A DNA stretch of 64,000 nt from CBDCUW01 sp965222745 (GCA_965222745.1 CBDCUW010000003.1:1984001-2048000), one strand, 5' to 3'. Counted from the first letter of the stretch, positions 52,182 to 61,968 are shown. Program-made: numbers and translations. Notes: generated by a model not told the origin, from the sequence alone.

Positions 52182-52214
52182 ATCGCAACCCGAAAGGCAA
52201 ACTGGATCGCCGTG

Positions 52215-52898
52215 CTACCGGTTGTCGCTGGGGCTACCTTGCGACACGACCAATTGGTTGTCGACTCGTCGAATGCCCGGTTCCAGGCGCATCAGCAATT
52301 CGCTCATCCGGCGATCGCGTTGGCTGGTGACGACTCCGCTGATCACTGCGGTTTGGTTGCGGACCGTCACGTTCACACCTCGCATGCCGGGATTGTTGTC
52401 GAGCGATCGAAACCGCTTGGTCGCCATCGTTTGGATCTGTCGCGGTGGGGTGGGAGTGACGTTGATCGCGGAGCGCAACCTGGTACGGATCACTGGCTGG
52501 CTGGACTGATTTCCAGTTGCTCCACCCAATCCGCCAAATAGACCTCCGAGGCCGCCAAGGCCACCGAGTCCTCCCAGGCCGCCGAGCCCACCGAATCCGC
52601 CGCCGCCAAAACCTCCTTGACCTCCGCCCGCTGCACCCGATTGCCCGCCGACGGTCTCGTTGGCAACGCCCACTGTCTCCCCACGCTCCACGGCGTCGAA
52701 AGCTTCATCCGCACTCTCCAGGCTGCCAGCGGCGCCGCCCCCGGTATCGTTTCCGGTGTTCGTCCCTGTTCCTGTTTGGTTGGTTCCGCCACCGGTATCC
52801 GTGCCGGTGTCGCCGCCTGCTTGTTGAGCTGAAACGGTCATCGACAACAGGCAAACGAATGAAAACGCCGCGACGCAACGAAAGAAGGATTTCAACAT
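52215..52898 (-). CDS. Exported Gly-rich protein with C-terminal BON domain
   Basis: A 227-residue protein with a signal peptide (residues 1-24, cleavage near VSAQQA). Residues 25-70 are Gly/Thr-rich; about 85-125 contain repeated GGLGG units (a tandem repeat at DNA level, 52520-52620). The C-terminal 75 residues form a BON domain (NVTVRNQTAVISGVVTSQ ... LMRLEPGIRRVDNQLVV), thought to bind membranes or phospholipid. An envelope protein of unknown role. Start ATG 52896-52898. Divergent from the gene at 53150. Confidence 0.75.
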   Translation of the reverse strand: MLKSFFRCVAAFSFVCLLSMTVSAQQAGGDTGTDTGGGTNQTGTGTNTGNDTGGGAAGSLESADEAFDAVERGETVGVANETVGGQSGAAGGGQGGFGGGGFGGLGGLGGLGGLGGLGGLFGGLGGATGNQSSQPVIRTRLRSAINVTPTPPRQIQTMATKRFRSLDNNPGMRGVNVTVRNQTAVISGVVTSQRDRRMSELLMRLEPGIRRVDNQLVVSQGSPSDNR

Positions 52899-53149
52899 CG
52901 ATCGACCAGTGTGATTCTTTTCCAGTGTGACCGTCTCTGTGCACCGACGCACAGGTCGGTTGGCCTCCAGGGCGGAACAGGTTTTGGGGGGATGACGGAA
53001 GCTCCCATCGCCACCTAGTTTAACTATACGGCAATTGAAACGTTTCGGGATTGGTGAAGGTAAAAGAGGTAGTTCTGCCAAGAATCTGCCGTCTTTTCCG
53101 AATAAGACGATCGAAACGCCCCAAAAACACACGTTGAACCGAGATTTTG

Positions 53150-55078
53150 ATGATGGATCCCACCGAGCCAGCAAGCTCCGTCTGTCCCGTCCCTGGCTAC
53201 CGACCACGGTTTTTCGCCAGTTTTCTACTGCTTTCCGCTGTTGGGCTGCTGTGGACTGAACCTGCTGCTGCGGCCGATGACGTCAAAATACCGGGTGCTC
53301 CCCACCTGTTGCCGCAAGACACGTTGGCATACATCCGTATCGATAGTGCGGATGTGCTGCGGGAGGAAATGGCGAAATCGTCGATCGGAAAGATGCTTGC
53401 CGATCCCAAGATGAAACCGTTTGCCAGTGACATCTATCGCACGATGGACGAACTGTTTGACATGATCAGCACCGAAGTGGGCGTCTCGTTGGACGAGTTA
53501 CTTTCGATTCCCTGCGGCCAGGTATCTGCGGCGGCGATGCCAGCCAACATTTCAGCGCAGGAAAATGCCGAAATCCAACGCGAAGGCGAGGAGGAAGACG
53601 ACTCGCCCGAGGCGATCCGCCGCCGCATTGCTCGAAAGAGGCGGCAACAAAACGCGATCGCGGGAATGTTCATGGTCGATGCCGGGGACAACGTCGACAA
53701 GCTGATGGTGTTGGTGGAACGGTTGGAGCAACGGTTGCTGGAAAACGGCTACGTGCGACGCGCCTCGAAAGTCAAAAAGACGGAACTGGTTCACTTGTTG
53801 CCCCCGCGACAGGGAAGGCCCGAGGTGGAGTACTTCCAGCGCGATGGCATGGTTGTGCTTGGCATTGGACACAAAACGGCCGCCAACGCTCTGGACTGGT
53901 GGCTTGACGAAAACGACGAACCGACACTGGCCGACAGCACTGACTTTGCCTCCGTCATGTCTCGTTGCATCGGCGCCGAAGAGACGCGTCCACAATTGAC
54001 GTTCTACCTCGATCCGTATCACTTTGTCGAACGAATGGTCAAACGGGGCGGCGCGGCAGCGTTCGTTTGGCCGATCATCGAAGAACTTGGGATCTCGAAA
54101 ATTCGCGGAGTCGGGGGAAGCGCTTTTTCGGGTGGCGATGAATTCGACGACATCACTCATTTGCATGTCTTGATCGATCCGCCGCGCGACGGGTTCTTCG
54201 GAGTCTTGCGGCCCGAAACCGGTGATTCGCAACCGCCCAAATGGGTTCCCGCCGATGTCTCCAGTTACACGTCGATCCACTGGGATTTCCAGACGACTTA
54301 CGACAACTTCGACAAGATTCTGGCGAAGTTCCAGGGCGAAGAGCCGATGAAACGGTTTGTCGAAGAGCCGTTGAAAAAGGAAATGGGCATCGAAGTCCGC
54401 AAAGAGGTGCTGGAGAATCTGACGGGACGCTACGTGAGCAGCGCCTGGATTCAGCCGCCAGTGAAGCTCAATAGCCAGGTCCAGGCGCACGCTCTGGAGC
54501 TTTCCGATCCGCTGGCGATCAAAAGCGTGATTGGCAAACTGCGAGAAAAACAGCCCAATGCGTTGGAGGTCGCTTCGATTGGTGGAAACGTGTTGTACCT
54601 CGGTCGCCGAGGCCAAAGGCGGGGGGAAAACTTCCCTCAGGGGCTGCGGCGGCCCGAACCCTGTTTCATGATCTTGGGCGATTGGTTCATTTTCAGCGAC
54701 AGCCGCAAGTTCATGGAACGAATCACTCGAGCCAATACCGAGGCACTGCCGCGGTTGATGAATGTTCCAGAGTATGAATTGATCAGCAGCGAGTTGGGGG
54801 GGAAATTGGACGGTGAAAAACCATTCCTGGTTTCGTTCATGCGAGCTTCCGACTATTTCCGCCAGATTTACGAACTGGCCAGTTCGGAAGACACGAGTCG
54901 TTTTCTGCGAGCTGCCGGCGAAGAAAACGTGGTCGCTCGCAAGGTTTCTGAAATGCTGCGACGAAACGAATTGCCGCCGTTTGAAGAGTTCGAAAAATAC
55001 TTCGCCCCCAGCGGCACCTTCGCCTACGACGAACCAACGGGAATGCACATGGGCTCGTTCACGCTCAAGGGTGAATAG
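53150..55078 (+). CDS. Conserved exported protein of unknown function
   Basis: A 642-residue protein with a signal peptide (residues 1-41: hydrophobic FFASFLLLSAVGLLW, then AAAADD). It is not assigned to a known enzyme family, though lines such as LPQDTLAYIRIDSADVLREEM and the repeated beta-alpha units resemble DUF3352-like planctomycete secreted proteins. Residues 135-165 are acidic then Arg-rich (EEEDDSPEAIRRRIARKRRQQ) and could form a coiled coil. No catalytic motif is apparent. ATG 53150 is used (53153 equally possible). The stop codon begins a family-B hairpin. Confidence 0.7.
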   Translation: MMDPTEPASSVCPVPGYRPRFFASFLLLSAVGLLWTEPAAAADDVKIPGAPHLLPQDTLAYIRIDSADVLREEMAKSSIGKMLADPKMKPFASDIYRTMDELFDMISTEVGVSLDELLSIPCGQVSAAAMPANISAQENAEIQREGEEEDDSPEAIRRRIARKRRQQNAIAGMFMVDAGDNVDKLMVLVERLEQRLLENGYVRRASKVKKTELVHLLPPRQGRPEVEYFQRDGMVVLGIGHKTAANALDWWLDENDEPTLADSTDFASVMSRCIGAEETRPQLTFYLDPYHFVERMVKRGGAAAFVWPIIEELGISKIRGVGGSAFSGGDEFDDITHLHVLIDPPRDGFFGVLRPETGDSQPPKWVPADVSSYTSIHWDFQTTYDNFDKILAKFQGEEPMKRFVEEPLKKEMGIEVRKEVLENLTGRYVSSAWIQPPVKLNSQVQAHALELSDPLAIKSVIGKLREKQPNALEVASIGGNVLYLGRRGQRRGENFPQGLRRPEPCFMILGDWFIFSDSRKFMERITRANTEALPRLMNVPEYELISSELGGKLDGEKPFLVSFMRASDYFRQIYELASSEDTSRFLRAAGEENVVARKVSEMLRRNELPPFEEFEKYFAPSGTFAYDEPTGMHMGSFTLKGE

Positions 55079-55200
55079 TCGGCGACTTCTCCGAAGTCGC
55101 TACGGCTTGCGCAGCAGCCTCTATCATCAAATCGTAGCGAAAGTCGCCAAGACTTTCGGCGATTCGTGGCGTGACCGAAACTCTTGGCGAGTTTCGCTAC
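55078..55200. repeat. Hairpin cluster (families B and A)
   Basis: A family-B unit at 55078-55103 directly follows the tag stop of the previous gene, then two inverted family-A units at 55134-55159 and 55175-55200. The latter pair again shows gtc/gac in one copy and ctc/gag in the other. It lies between convergent genes. Confidence 0.7.
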
Positions 55201-55214
55201 AACTCAAAGGCCGG

Positions 55215-56381
55215 TCATTCGTGTTCAAACAACACGCAGATGGCTGCTGGCGCGTGAACAACGCTGCGATTGTAAGTCAGTTCGCCGGTTTGCTGGTTTA
55301 CCTCAAACGATGCCAGCGTGTGTGAATCCTGGCCTGCCGCTAACAACCAACGGCCGGAAGGGTCGAGGTTGAAATTTCTTGGCGTTGCGCCGCGAACCGA
55401 TTCGACCTCGATCACCGACAACTCACCGGAATTCTGATCGACTCGAAATGCCGTGATCGTATCGTGTCCGCGATTGGCCGAATAGACAAAGCGGCCACTG
55501 GGATGCACACGGATCTCGGAGGCGCTTTTGAATTTTTCTTTCGCCAGCTCGCTTTGCGGCACGGTGCGGATCGTCTGTTTCGGCGTCATTTTTCCGGTTG
55601 CCGCGTCGTAATCAAACACGGTGACGCTTAGCGCCAGTTCGTTCAACACGTAGACCCATTTGCCATTGGTGTGAAACTTCATGTGACGAGGACCGCCGCC
55701 GGCAGGAACCTGTCCGAAACCGCTGGGCTGAAGCGTCGACTTCGCCGCGTCAACTCGATAGATCACCACTTTGTCCATTCCCAGATCGGGCACAAAGGCA
55801 AACCGATTGTCGGGAGAAAAGCCGGTCCAGTGGGCATGCGGTTTGTCCTGACGGCCCGCAACGACTCCCGATCCGCCTTCGTGATCGATCAACTCCGTCC
55901 GCTGTTTTAACGATCCGTTGTCGTTGAGTGAAAAGGCGGCCACCGAGCCGCCGCCGTATTGAGCAGTCAACACGGTTTTCCCCGTCTTGTCGACTGCGAC
56001 ATGGGCCGCACCACCGTCACCGATTTCCAGCGAATTGACATACTCCAGCGACCGCTTGCCACCGCTCGTCTTGATCGCGTAACAAACCACCGATGGCGTC
56101 CCTTCATAAGAGGCAACCGCGTAGAGGTGTTTCCCGCTGGGATGCATCGCCAAAAACCCCGGACCACCCACTTCGGCTGCCAACACCGGAGTGCTCAGCT
56201 TGCCGGTTCGAGTATCCAGCGTGCAGTGATAAATCCCCTTGCTCGGTTTCGCTCGGCTGGTGCCGATCCAAACGTCCAACGGATCCGATTCAGCGGCAGA
56301 CGACAGCGCGGAGGTAGTGAGCAGCGACATGGCGATCAACAAGCAAAAGAAGGGGCATCGGGATGGATTTTGGCTAGACAA
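55215..56381 (-). CDS. Exported lactonase-family beta-propeller (Pgl-like)
   Basis: A 388-residue seven-bladed propeller of the lactonase family that includes 6-phosphogluconolactonase (Pgl of the E. coli YbhE type). Repeats such as GGPGFLAMHPSGKHLYAVA, GGAAHVAVDKTGKTVLTAQ, GFSPDNRFAFVPDLG, GGGPRHMKFHTNGKWVYVLNE and SEIRVHPSGRFVYSANRG show the blades. The TTG at 56379-56381 is chosen because GAGGAG lies seven bases before it and the product then has a good signal peptide; an ATG at 56330 would begin in the hydrophobic core. A secreted form means that a cytoplasmic pentose-phosphate role is doubtful. Confidence 0.85.
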   Translation of the reverse strand: MSSQNPSRCPFFCLLIAMSLLTTSALSSAAESDPLDVWIGTSRAKPSKGIYHCTLDTRTGKLSTPVLAAEVGGPGFLAMHPSGKHLYAVASYEGTPSVVCYAIKTSGGKRSLEYVNSLEIGDGGAAHVAVDKTGKTVLTAQYGGGSVAAFSLNDNGSLKQRTELIDHEGGSGVVAGRQDKPHAHWTGFSPDNRFAFVPDLGMDKVVIYRVDAAKSTLQPSGFGQVPAGGGPRHMKFHTNGKWVYVLNELALSVTVFDYDAATGKMTPKQTIRTVPQSELAKEKFKSASEIRVHPSGRFVYSANRGHDTITAFRVDQNSGELSVIEVESVRGATPRNFNLDPSGRWLLAAGQDSHTLASFEVNQQTGELTYNRSVVHAPAAICVLFEHE

Positions 56382-56479
56382 TTCGTTTCTCCTCAGCGCG
56401 ACGTCAAAGTGAGCAAGCACCAATCATGGTCAACAGCCCACTAGGATTGCAAGCAGCACGCTTTTCTTCTTCCTTTCTA

Positions 56480-56553
56480 CTCCCTTTCTCCCCCACTCTC
56501 CCCCTCTCGGCAACAAGCAAGAGGGGGAGAGTGGGAGAGCGGGAGAAGGGGAG
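56480..56553. terminator. Pyrimidine/purine inverted repeat
   Basis: A stem of cccactctccccctct (near 56491-56507) and its inverse gagggggagagtggg (56521-56535), extended by less exact CT/GA-rich arms (56480-56553), around a loop cggcaacaagcaa. It follows the minus-strand gene ending at 56565 and probably terminates it. Confidence 0.55.
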
Positions 56554-56564
56554 CCACCGACGCT

Positions 56565-57248
56565 CTAGGGCCAAAACCATCTCGGCAACACCTGGTTGTC
56601 GCCGAAGGCGGAACTGGCCCAGGCGTTGCTGGCCCACTGAATGGTGCCGTCGCGATCGTGCAGGGCGACGGCGTCGATTTCGTTCCAGCCCGCTACGGCG
56701 GGGCTATCCAGATAGATCTTGATTCGCCGAGTCCAGGTGCCCTTGGGGATCGGGATGATCGATCTTCCCATCACGGCGGTCGTCGGCGTCGGATCTTTGC
56801 CTTTCCAAAGCTCCGTCTCGAAGCCAGCCGCGTTGACGCTGCAAACGCGTCGCACCGCGCCCGGATTGTACGTTTCGACAATTTCCACCTTTGCCAGATT
56901 CGCCGACCAAGGAAACTCGACAATGATCCACTCTTTCGAATCGTCTTGTCCCGATGAGGCCCAAGCGGTCGGTTGGTCACCAGCAATCGGAGTGTTGGGC
57001 ACTCCGAGTACCTGCCGAATGCTCCAACTTGTTTGCGCAGCTCCTGTTCGGAGTGCCAGCTTGTCTGCCAAAGCGGTTCGGTCGCGATACCAGGTCATCA
57101 ACACGGCCGACAGCACCGACAACCACAGCAGGTCGCGCAGCTGAAAACGAGGCCGCCATTTCCACAGCCAGCCAACAAACGATCTTCGCCGCCCACCGCG
57201 CCGCGCCGTCGTTGGTTGTGGATGATCGCTTGGGGAAGTGTCCGTCAT
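56565..57248 (-). CDS. Single-span membrane protein with discoidin-like domain
   Basis: A 227-residue protein not assigned. A basic N-terminus (ARRGGRRRS) precedes a hydrophobic segment near 38-54 (LRDLLWLSVLSAVLMTW). The rest resembles a F5/8-type (discoidin) beta-sandwich: EWIIVEFPWSANLAKVEIVETYNPGAVRRV and RIKIYLDS.. WNEIDAVALHD, as in galactose-binding folds. It could bind a glycan on the cell surface. The function is not known. Confidence 0.6.
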   Translation of the reverse strand: MTDTSPSDHPQPTTARRGGRRRSFVGWLWKWRPRFQLRDLLWLSVLSAVLMTWYRDRTALADKLALRTGAAQTSWSIRQVLGVPNTPIAGDQPTAWASSGQDDSKEWIIVEFPWSANLAKVEIVETYNPGAVRRVCSVNAAGFETELWKGKDPTPTTAVMGRSIIPIPKGTWTRRIKIYLDSPAVAGWNEIDAVALHDRDGTIQWASNAWASSAFGDNQVLPRWFWP

Positions 57249-57408
57249 CGTCCGCTTCGCAAAAGGTCTCTTTAGGAAAGCTTACCTTTTCAGACGGTCG
57301 AAAGCGAATGAAACAACCCACAGTGCCGCTTTCCGGTGTATCGTGGAAGGCCGCTGGCCAGCCCGGCAACCTGTTCTGAATTGATGTTTGAATTCATCGG
57401 GAACGACC

Positions 57409-59517
57409 ATGGTGAGGAATCATCCTGCCTGCAATCAGTTGATTGGCTTGACACTTGGGCTACTGCTTGCAGCCTCTACGGCCAACGCCGACTCGGACGT
57501 GACGATTCTCAGCCAGATGCGCCACCTGCGGTCGGGCCAGGAGCGTGAGTGGTCTTCGTTTCCGCAAAACTCCGACGGAGAATCGTTGACGCTGGATTTC
57601 CAAGCTTCGCGAAACGCTTCCGATTGGACGCTGTCAGTTCGTCAACAAGACGTCAAAGAAACGTGGAAACTTTCGGTCAACGAACAGGAACTTGGCCGGT
57701 TGGTCCGAGACGAAAACGACTTGATCACCGACTTCACCATCCCGGCCGGCTTATTGAACGATGGTGCAAATTCGCTGGAGATTCGCTCGGCAAGAGCCGC
57801 CTCCGATGACATCCGCGTCGGCATGATCCACCTGCATCCCACGACACCAGCCGAGTATCGTCGCACGGCCACGGTGGAAATCGAAATCAACGATGTTTCC
57901 CATCGGACGATGCCAGGCCGGATCACGATCGTCGATCGCCGCGGGACGCTGATTCCCGTCGGCGCCGTTTCGAACGAAAATCTGGCGGTTCGCGAAGGAG
58001 TCGTCTACACGGCGACGGGGAACGCCAGGTTTGGTGTCGCCGCTGGTGATTACCGAATCTACGCCGGCCGTGGATTCGAATACGGCGTGGGCTCGGCCGA
58101 TCTTCGGGTCGACGAGGGACAACACGCCAAGCGGACGATCGTTCTGTCGCGACAGGTCGATACGGTGGGATGGGTCGCCTGCGACACGCATATTCACACG
58201 GTCACCCATTCCGGCCACGGTGATGCAACGATCGACGAGCGGATAATCACGTTGGCTGGCGAATCCATCGAATTGCCGATTGCCACCGATCACAACAAGC
58301 ACATTGACTATCGGCCGACCGCGTCTCGGCTGAAGGTCAACCAATATTTCACTCCGGTCATCGGCAACGAAGTGACGACCAAACAGGGCCATTTCAATAT
58401 CTTTCCGGTCCAAGCCGGCGCTGCCACTCCCGATCACACGGTGACCGATTGGCCGAAGCTTTTCGACAACATTTTTTCCACTCCGAACGTTCAAGTCGCC
58501 ATCTTGAATCATGGGCGTGACATCCACGGAGGTTTCCGGCCGTTTTCACCTCGGCATCATCTCAGCATCAGCGGCGAAAATCTGGATCAACGTGTTTTGC
58601 AAGCCAATGCGATGGAACTGATCAATTCGGGCGCCGTTCAATCCGATCCGATGCAGTTATTGGGTGACTGGTGCGGACTGGTCAATCGGGGCCTGGCCAT
58701 CACGCCGGTCGGCAGCAGCGATTCTCACGATGTCACACGGTACATCGTTGGTCAGGGACGAACCTACATTCGCTGCGACGATTCCGATGTCGAAGCGATC
58801 GACGTCGATGCGGCAACGGAAGCATTTTTAGCAGGGCGAGTGATGGTCGCGTACGGTTTGCTGGTCAAGTTGGTGGTGAATGACCGTTTTCATCCGGGTG
58901 ATCTGGCAACGATCGACGACGACCAATCGAGCGTTGACGTTCAGGCTGAAGTACTTGCCCCTCACTGGGGACGTCCCCAAACGGTCGCCCTGTATTTGAA
59001 TGGACGGCAAAAGTTTGTCTCCGACCTTCAGACAGCGGGCGAAGACACCGATCTTCCCTTCCGATCTACGATGAAGTGGCGGCTGCCCCGATCGGAGCTC
59101 CGCGGTGACGTGTGGTTGTGTGCGGTCGCAACTGGTGGGGGCATCACCGATCCTTATTGGCCAACAGCGAAACCGTACCAACCCGATTCGCCGCGGTTTG
59201 TTCCCTACACCTTCGCTTCCACCGGTCCGATTCGGATCGACGTGGACGGCGACGGGAACTTCACCTCGGCCTATCAGTACGCTCAGCAGGTGATCGGCGA
59301 CAGCAAGGGAGATGTGGCCGAGGTGATCGGCAGGCTGAAGGATCATGACGACGCGGTGATCGTGCAAGCGGCGTCGATTCTATCGGCCGACGCGGCGAAT
59401 GAGAACTCACTTCGCGATGCCTCCGCCGGTGCCAACGATCGAGTTCGAGCCGTGGTCACCCGCTACTTGCGGCATCGTAGGGATTCGACGGTGGCCAAGC
59501 TGGAAGAAATCGAGTAG
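57409..59517 (+). CDS. Exported CehA/McbA-type PHP metallohydrolase
   Basis: A 702-residue protein with a signal peptide (residues 1-27) and N-terminal beta-rich domains (40-255). The PHP-type hydrolase core begins near 265: CDTHIHT (His ligands), ATDHNKHID, the NHG of LNHGRDIHG, and GSSDSHDVTRY. This is the CehA/McbA family, which includes carbaryl and phosphoester hydrolases. The last 150 residues are beta-rich followed by a helical tail. ATG 57409 is used; TTG 57388 would extend the signal region. Substrate unknown. Confidence 0.8.
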   Translation: MVRNHPACNQLIGLTLGLLLAASTANADSDVTILSQMRHLRSGQEREWSSFPQNSDGESLTLDFQASRNASDWTLSVRQQDVKETWKLSVNEQELGRLVRDENDLITDFTIPAGLLNDGANSLEIRSARAASDDIRVGMIHLHPTTPAEYRRTATVEIEINDVSHRTMPGRITIVDRRGTLIPVGAVSNENLAVREGVVYTATGNARFGVAAGDYRIYAGRGFEYGVGSADLRVDEGQHAKRTIVLSRQVDTVGWVACDTHIHTVTHSGHGDATIDERIITLAGESIELPIATDHNKHIDYRPTASRLKVNQYFTPVIGNEVTTKQGHFNIFPVQAGAATPDHTVTDWPKLFDNIFSTPNVQVAILNHGRDIHGGFRPFSPRHHLSISGENLDQRVLQANAMELINSGAVQSDPMQLLGDWCGLVNRGLAITPVGSSDSHDVTRYIVGQGRTYIRCDDSDVEAIDVDAATEAFLAGRVMVAYGLLVKLVVNDRFHPGDLATIDDDQSSVDVQAEVLAPHWGRPQTVALYLNGRQKFVSDLQTAGEDTDLPFRSTMKWRLPRSELRGDVWLCAVATGGGITDPYWPTAKPYQPDSPRFVPYTFASTGPIRIDVDGDGNFTSAYQYAQQVIGDSKGDVAEVIGRLKDHDDAVIVQAASILSADAANENSLRDASAGANDRVRAVVTRYLRHRRDSTVAKLEEIE

Positions 59518-59779
59518 TCGCGATACGTGTTGCAATTGGAATCGCGCGGAAGTTGTTTTGGCGATTCTGGCCGTCGCGCGTCGAAATTCGCTGGATGGGC
59601 TCTATTTTCGGTGTAGGACAGTCAATGGCGTGACAATGTTGCGATGCGGGTGCCGGATGAAGCTTGTGAAATGATTCACAGCAAAAATGGTTCGATTTCG
59701 CCATTTTCTTGAACCGACCCTTGCCCCTTTCGCGCCTTGTTTGTTAGGAGGCCATCTTCCAAGTCGGAGGCAAGCGATC

Positions 59780-60022
59780 ATGACCATTGAAGAACAGGTG
59801 TCCCGCGACACGCGGATGATCAACAATATTCGCGCCGTCTTGGGTGTTCATCACCAGCTTTGCCTGTATGCCGCCGCGATTCAGGTTTCGATCGAAAACA
59901 CGGCCGTCGTATTGCGAGGACAGCTGCCCACCGTGGACCTCAAGCAGGCGTTGATTCCGGCGATCCGCCAGGCAGGTGTGTTGGCCCAGGTTTCCAACCA
60001 GGTGCAAGTCGAACACGCCTGA
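59780..60022 (+). CDS. Small BON-domain-like protein
   Basis: An 80-residue protein consisting of little more than a BON-like fold (IRAVLGVHHQL ... IQVSIENTAVVLRGQLPTVDLKQALIPAIRQAGVLAQVSNQVQV). No signal peptide. ATG 59780 is preceded by GGAGG at about eight bases. Probably a small lipid- or protein-binding accessory; not otherwise known. It is convergent with the SDR gene. Confidence 0.7.
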   Translation: MTIEEQVSRDTRMINNIRAVLGVHHQLCLYAAAIQVSIENTAVVLRGQLPTVDLKQALIPAIRQAGVLAQVSNQVQVEHA

Positions 60023-60040
60023 TGGATGGGTTGGCTCGCT

Positions 60041-60793
60041 CTACAAACCACCGGTGACATCCAACAACGCCCCACTGACGTAGCTCGCCTCCTCGGAGAG
60101 CAGCCACACAATGGCGTTGGCGATTTCGTGCGGTTGTCCACATCGGCCCATCGGGACCAGAGGCGCAATTCGCTCGGTGCGATTCGGTTCGCCGCCCAAA
60201 GCGTGAATTTCGGTGTGGGCCGTACCGGGTCGCACGGCATTGACGCGAATCCCCTCCTTGGCAACCTCTTTGGCAAGGCCGATCGTCAACGTGTCGATGG
60301 CCGCTTTTGATGCCGCGTAGTCAATGTATTCGTTTGGCGATCCGACTCGCGAGGCGATCGAGGAAACGTTCACGATCGCTCCTCCCTGTCCACCGCGAGA
60401 TGTCGACATGTGCCGAACCGCTTCGCGAGCGCAAAGAATACTGCCGGTGACATTGACGTCAAACAATCGCCTCAGTCGACCCGCATCGAAGTTCACCAGT
60501 TGCGTCTGTTGATTCAATGTCCCGGCGTTGTTGACCAGTGCGTGAATCGTTCCAAACTCGCTGGTTGCCTGGCTCCACAACGCGACGATATCGTTTTCGT
60601 CCGACAAATCGGCACGAATAGCAATCGCTTTGCGGCCGCTATCACTGATCGCATTGCAAACGCGATCTGCTTCCTCCTTGCGATCGCGATAGGTCAAGCA
60701 AACATCGTATCCCTTCGCCGCGGCGATGGTTGCGGTTGCCGCCCCGATACCGCGACTTCCGCCCGTGATCAAAATCGTACGCTGCTGTTTCAT
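60041..60793 (-). CDS. Short-chain dehydrogenase/reductase
   Basis: A 250-residue SDR. TGGSRGIGAATA is the NAD(P) site (near residue 9), NNAG lies near 86, VSSIASR holds the catalytic serine and YAASK the Tyr/Lys (Y157-K161 region); the C-terminal GALLDVTGG is typical of FabG-like 'classical' SDRs. Substrate unknown. ATG 60791-60793 is used; GTG 60805 would add four residues. Confidence 0.9.
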   Translation of the reverse strand: MKQQRTILITGGSRGIGAATATIAAAKGYDVCLTYRDRKEEADRVCNAISDSGRKAIAIRADLSDENDIVALWSQATSEFGTIHALVNNAGTLNQQTQLVNFDAGRLRRLFDVNVTGSILCAREAVRHMSTSRGGQGGAIVNVSSIASRVGSPNEYIDYAASKAAIDTLTIGLAKEVAKEGIRVNAVRPGTAHTEIHALGGEPNRTERIAPLVPMGRCGQPHEIANAIVWLLSEEASYVSGALLDVTGGL

Positions 60794-60846
60794 CAATTCT
60801 GTCACTATTTCGTCAATGGTTACAACGTCCGGGTGATTATCGTCTC

Positions 60847-61904
60847 TTACTCACGACTCCGACTCCACCATTTGCCGATTTCCACCACCCAAAAAACAGT
60901 GGTGCTGACGAGCAAGCAAACCAGCAGGTCAGCAAGAGACAGCGCGACGGTGCCAAACACACGTTGAAGGAAAGGAACATAGATCACTGCCAGCTGCAGC
61001 ACGAAAGTGAGCCCGACCGAACCGAGCATCGCTACGTTGGAAAACAGTCCGATCTGGAACAACGAATCGCGTGACGAGCGAACGGCCAACGCGTTGCCCA
61101 TCTGCGATAGCGTCAATACGGTGAACACGATTGTTCCCCACGATGGGTCGTAGCTGTCGGTACGGTTTGCCGACCAGTAATAGAATCCGATACCCAGCGA
61201 CACAAAACCCATCAAAATGCCGATCGTGAGAATGTGACGAATCATCTGGCGGTCAAAAATCGGTTCCTGAGGATCGCGCGGAGGGCGAGACATCGTGTTA
61301 AGTTCTCCCGGTTCCACCGCCATTGCCAGACCAGGCAATCCATCGGTCACCAGATTGATCCACAAAATCTGCAAGGGCACCAACGGTAGCGGCATGCCGA
61401 AAAAGGGAGCCGCCAACATCACCCAGATCTCGCCGGTGTTGCTGGTCATCGTGTATTGCAGAAACTTGCGGATGTTGTCGTAAATGACCCGCCCCTCCTC
61501 CACCGAATTGACAATGGTGGCGAAGTTGTCATCCAACAGCACTGTTTCTGACGCGTCCTTGGCGACGTCGGTACCGGTGATTCCCATCGCTACACCGATA
61601 TCGGCAAAAGGCCCAATTGCGAGCCGCTGCCACAGCCGCCGGCAAACTGCAACGCAGCGGTGACCAACGGGTGAATTGACTGGCCATCGCCTGGAATCTG
61701 ATGCACCGTCGTCATGCGTTTGCGCACGGCATCGAACGGCAGTTCGTTGGAACCATATTTGGCACGGCGACGATCGACTTCACCCACCTCCAAACCGCCC
61801 AGCTTCGTATCAAGCCGTTTCAGCGTCTGGGCGGTATCGAGCAGGAACCATTCCTTCACAAGACCGTCATCTCCCCTGGTGCCGTGACGAGGTTTTTCGA
61901 TCAT
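60847..61904 (-). pseudogene. P-type cation-ATPase pseudogene with internal deletion
   Basis: Two parts of one Ca2+/cation-type P-ATPase remain. The 5' part (61590-61904, 104 residues) has the N-terminal cation-ATPase domain (EVDRRRAKYGSNELP). The 3' part (60847-61587, 246 residues) has MGITGTDVAKDASETVLLDDNF and the last membrane spans (LQILWINLVTDGLPGLAMAVEP). The DNA just before codes ADIGVA in the frame of the 3' part, so the usual ADIGVAMG is there but in another frame from the 5' part. About 500-600 residues, including the DKTGT phosphorylation site, are missing. It is a deletion remnant, not a working transporter. Confidence 0.85.
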
Positions 61905-61968
61905 TCGGAAAAACTAGCAGGGATCGGCCCGCTTCACTACCTGACGGCGATGCTGCGAACAACAGCGG

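Noticed and set aside
52520..52620. Independent DNA repeat element
   Set aside because: The tandem repeats encode in-frame GGLGG units of the BON-domain protein and are better explained as coding.
53552..55048. 498-residue open frame on the minus strand
   Set aside because: Antisense shadow of the exported protein at 53150; no domain or start signal.
59518..59779. Possible small RNA or tRNA in the gap after the PHP hydrolase
   Set aside because: No cloverleaf, promoter or terminator was recognised.
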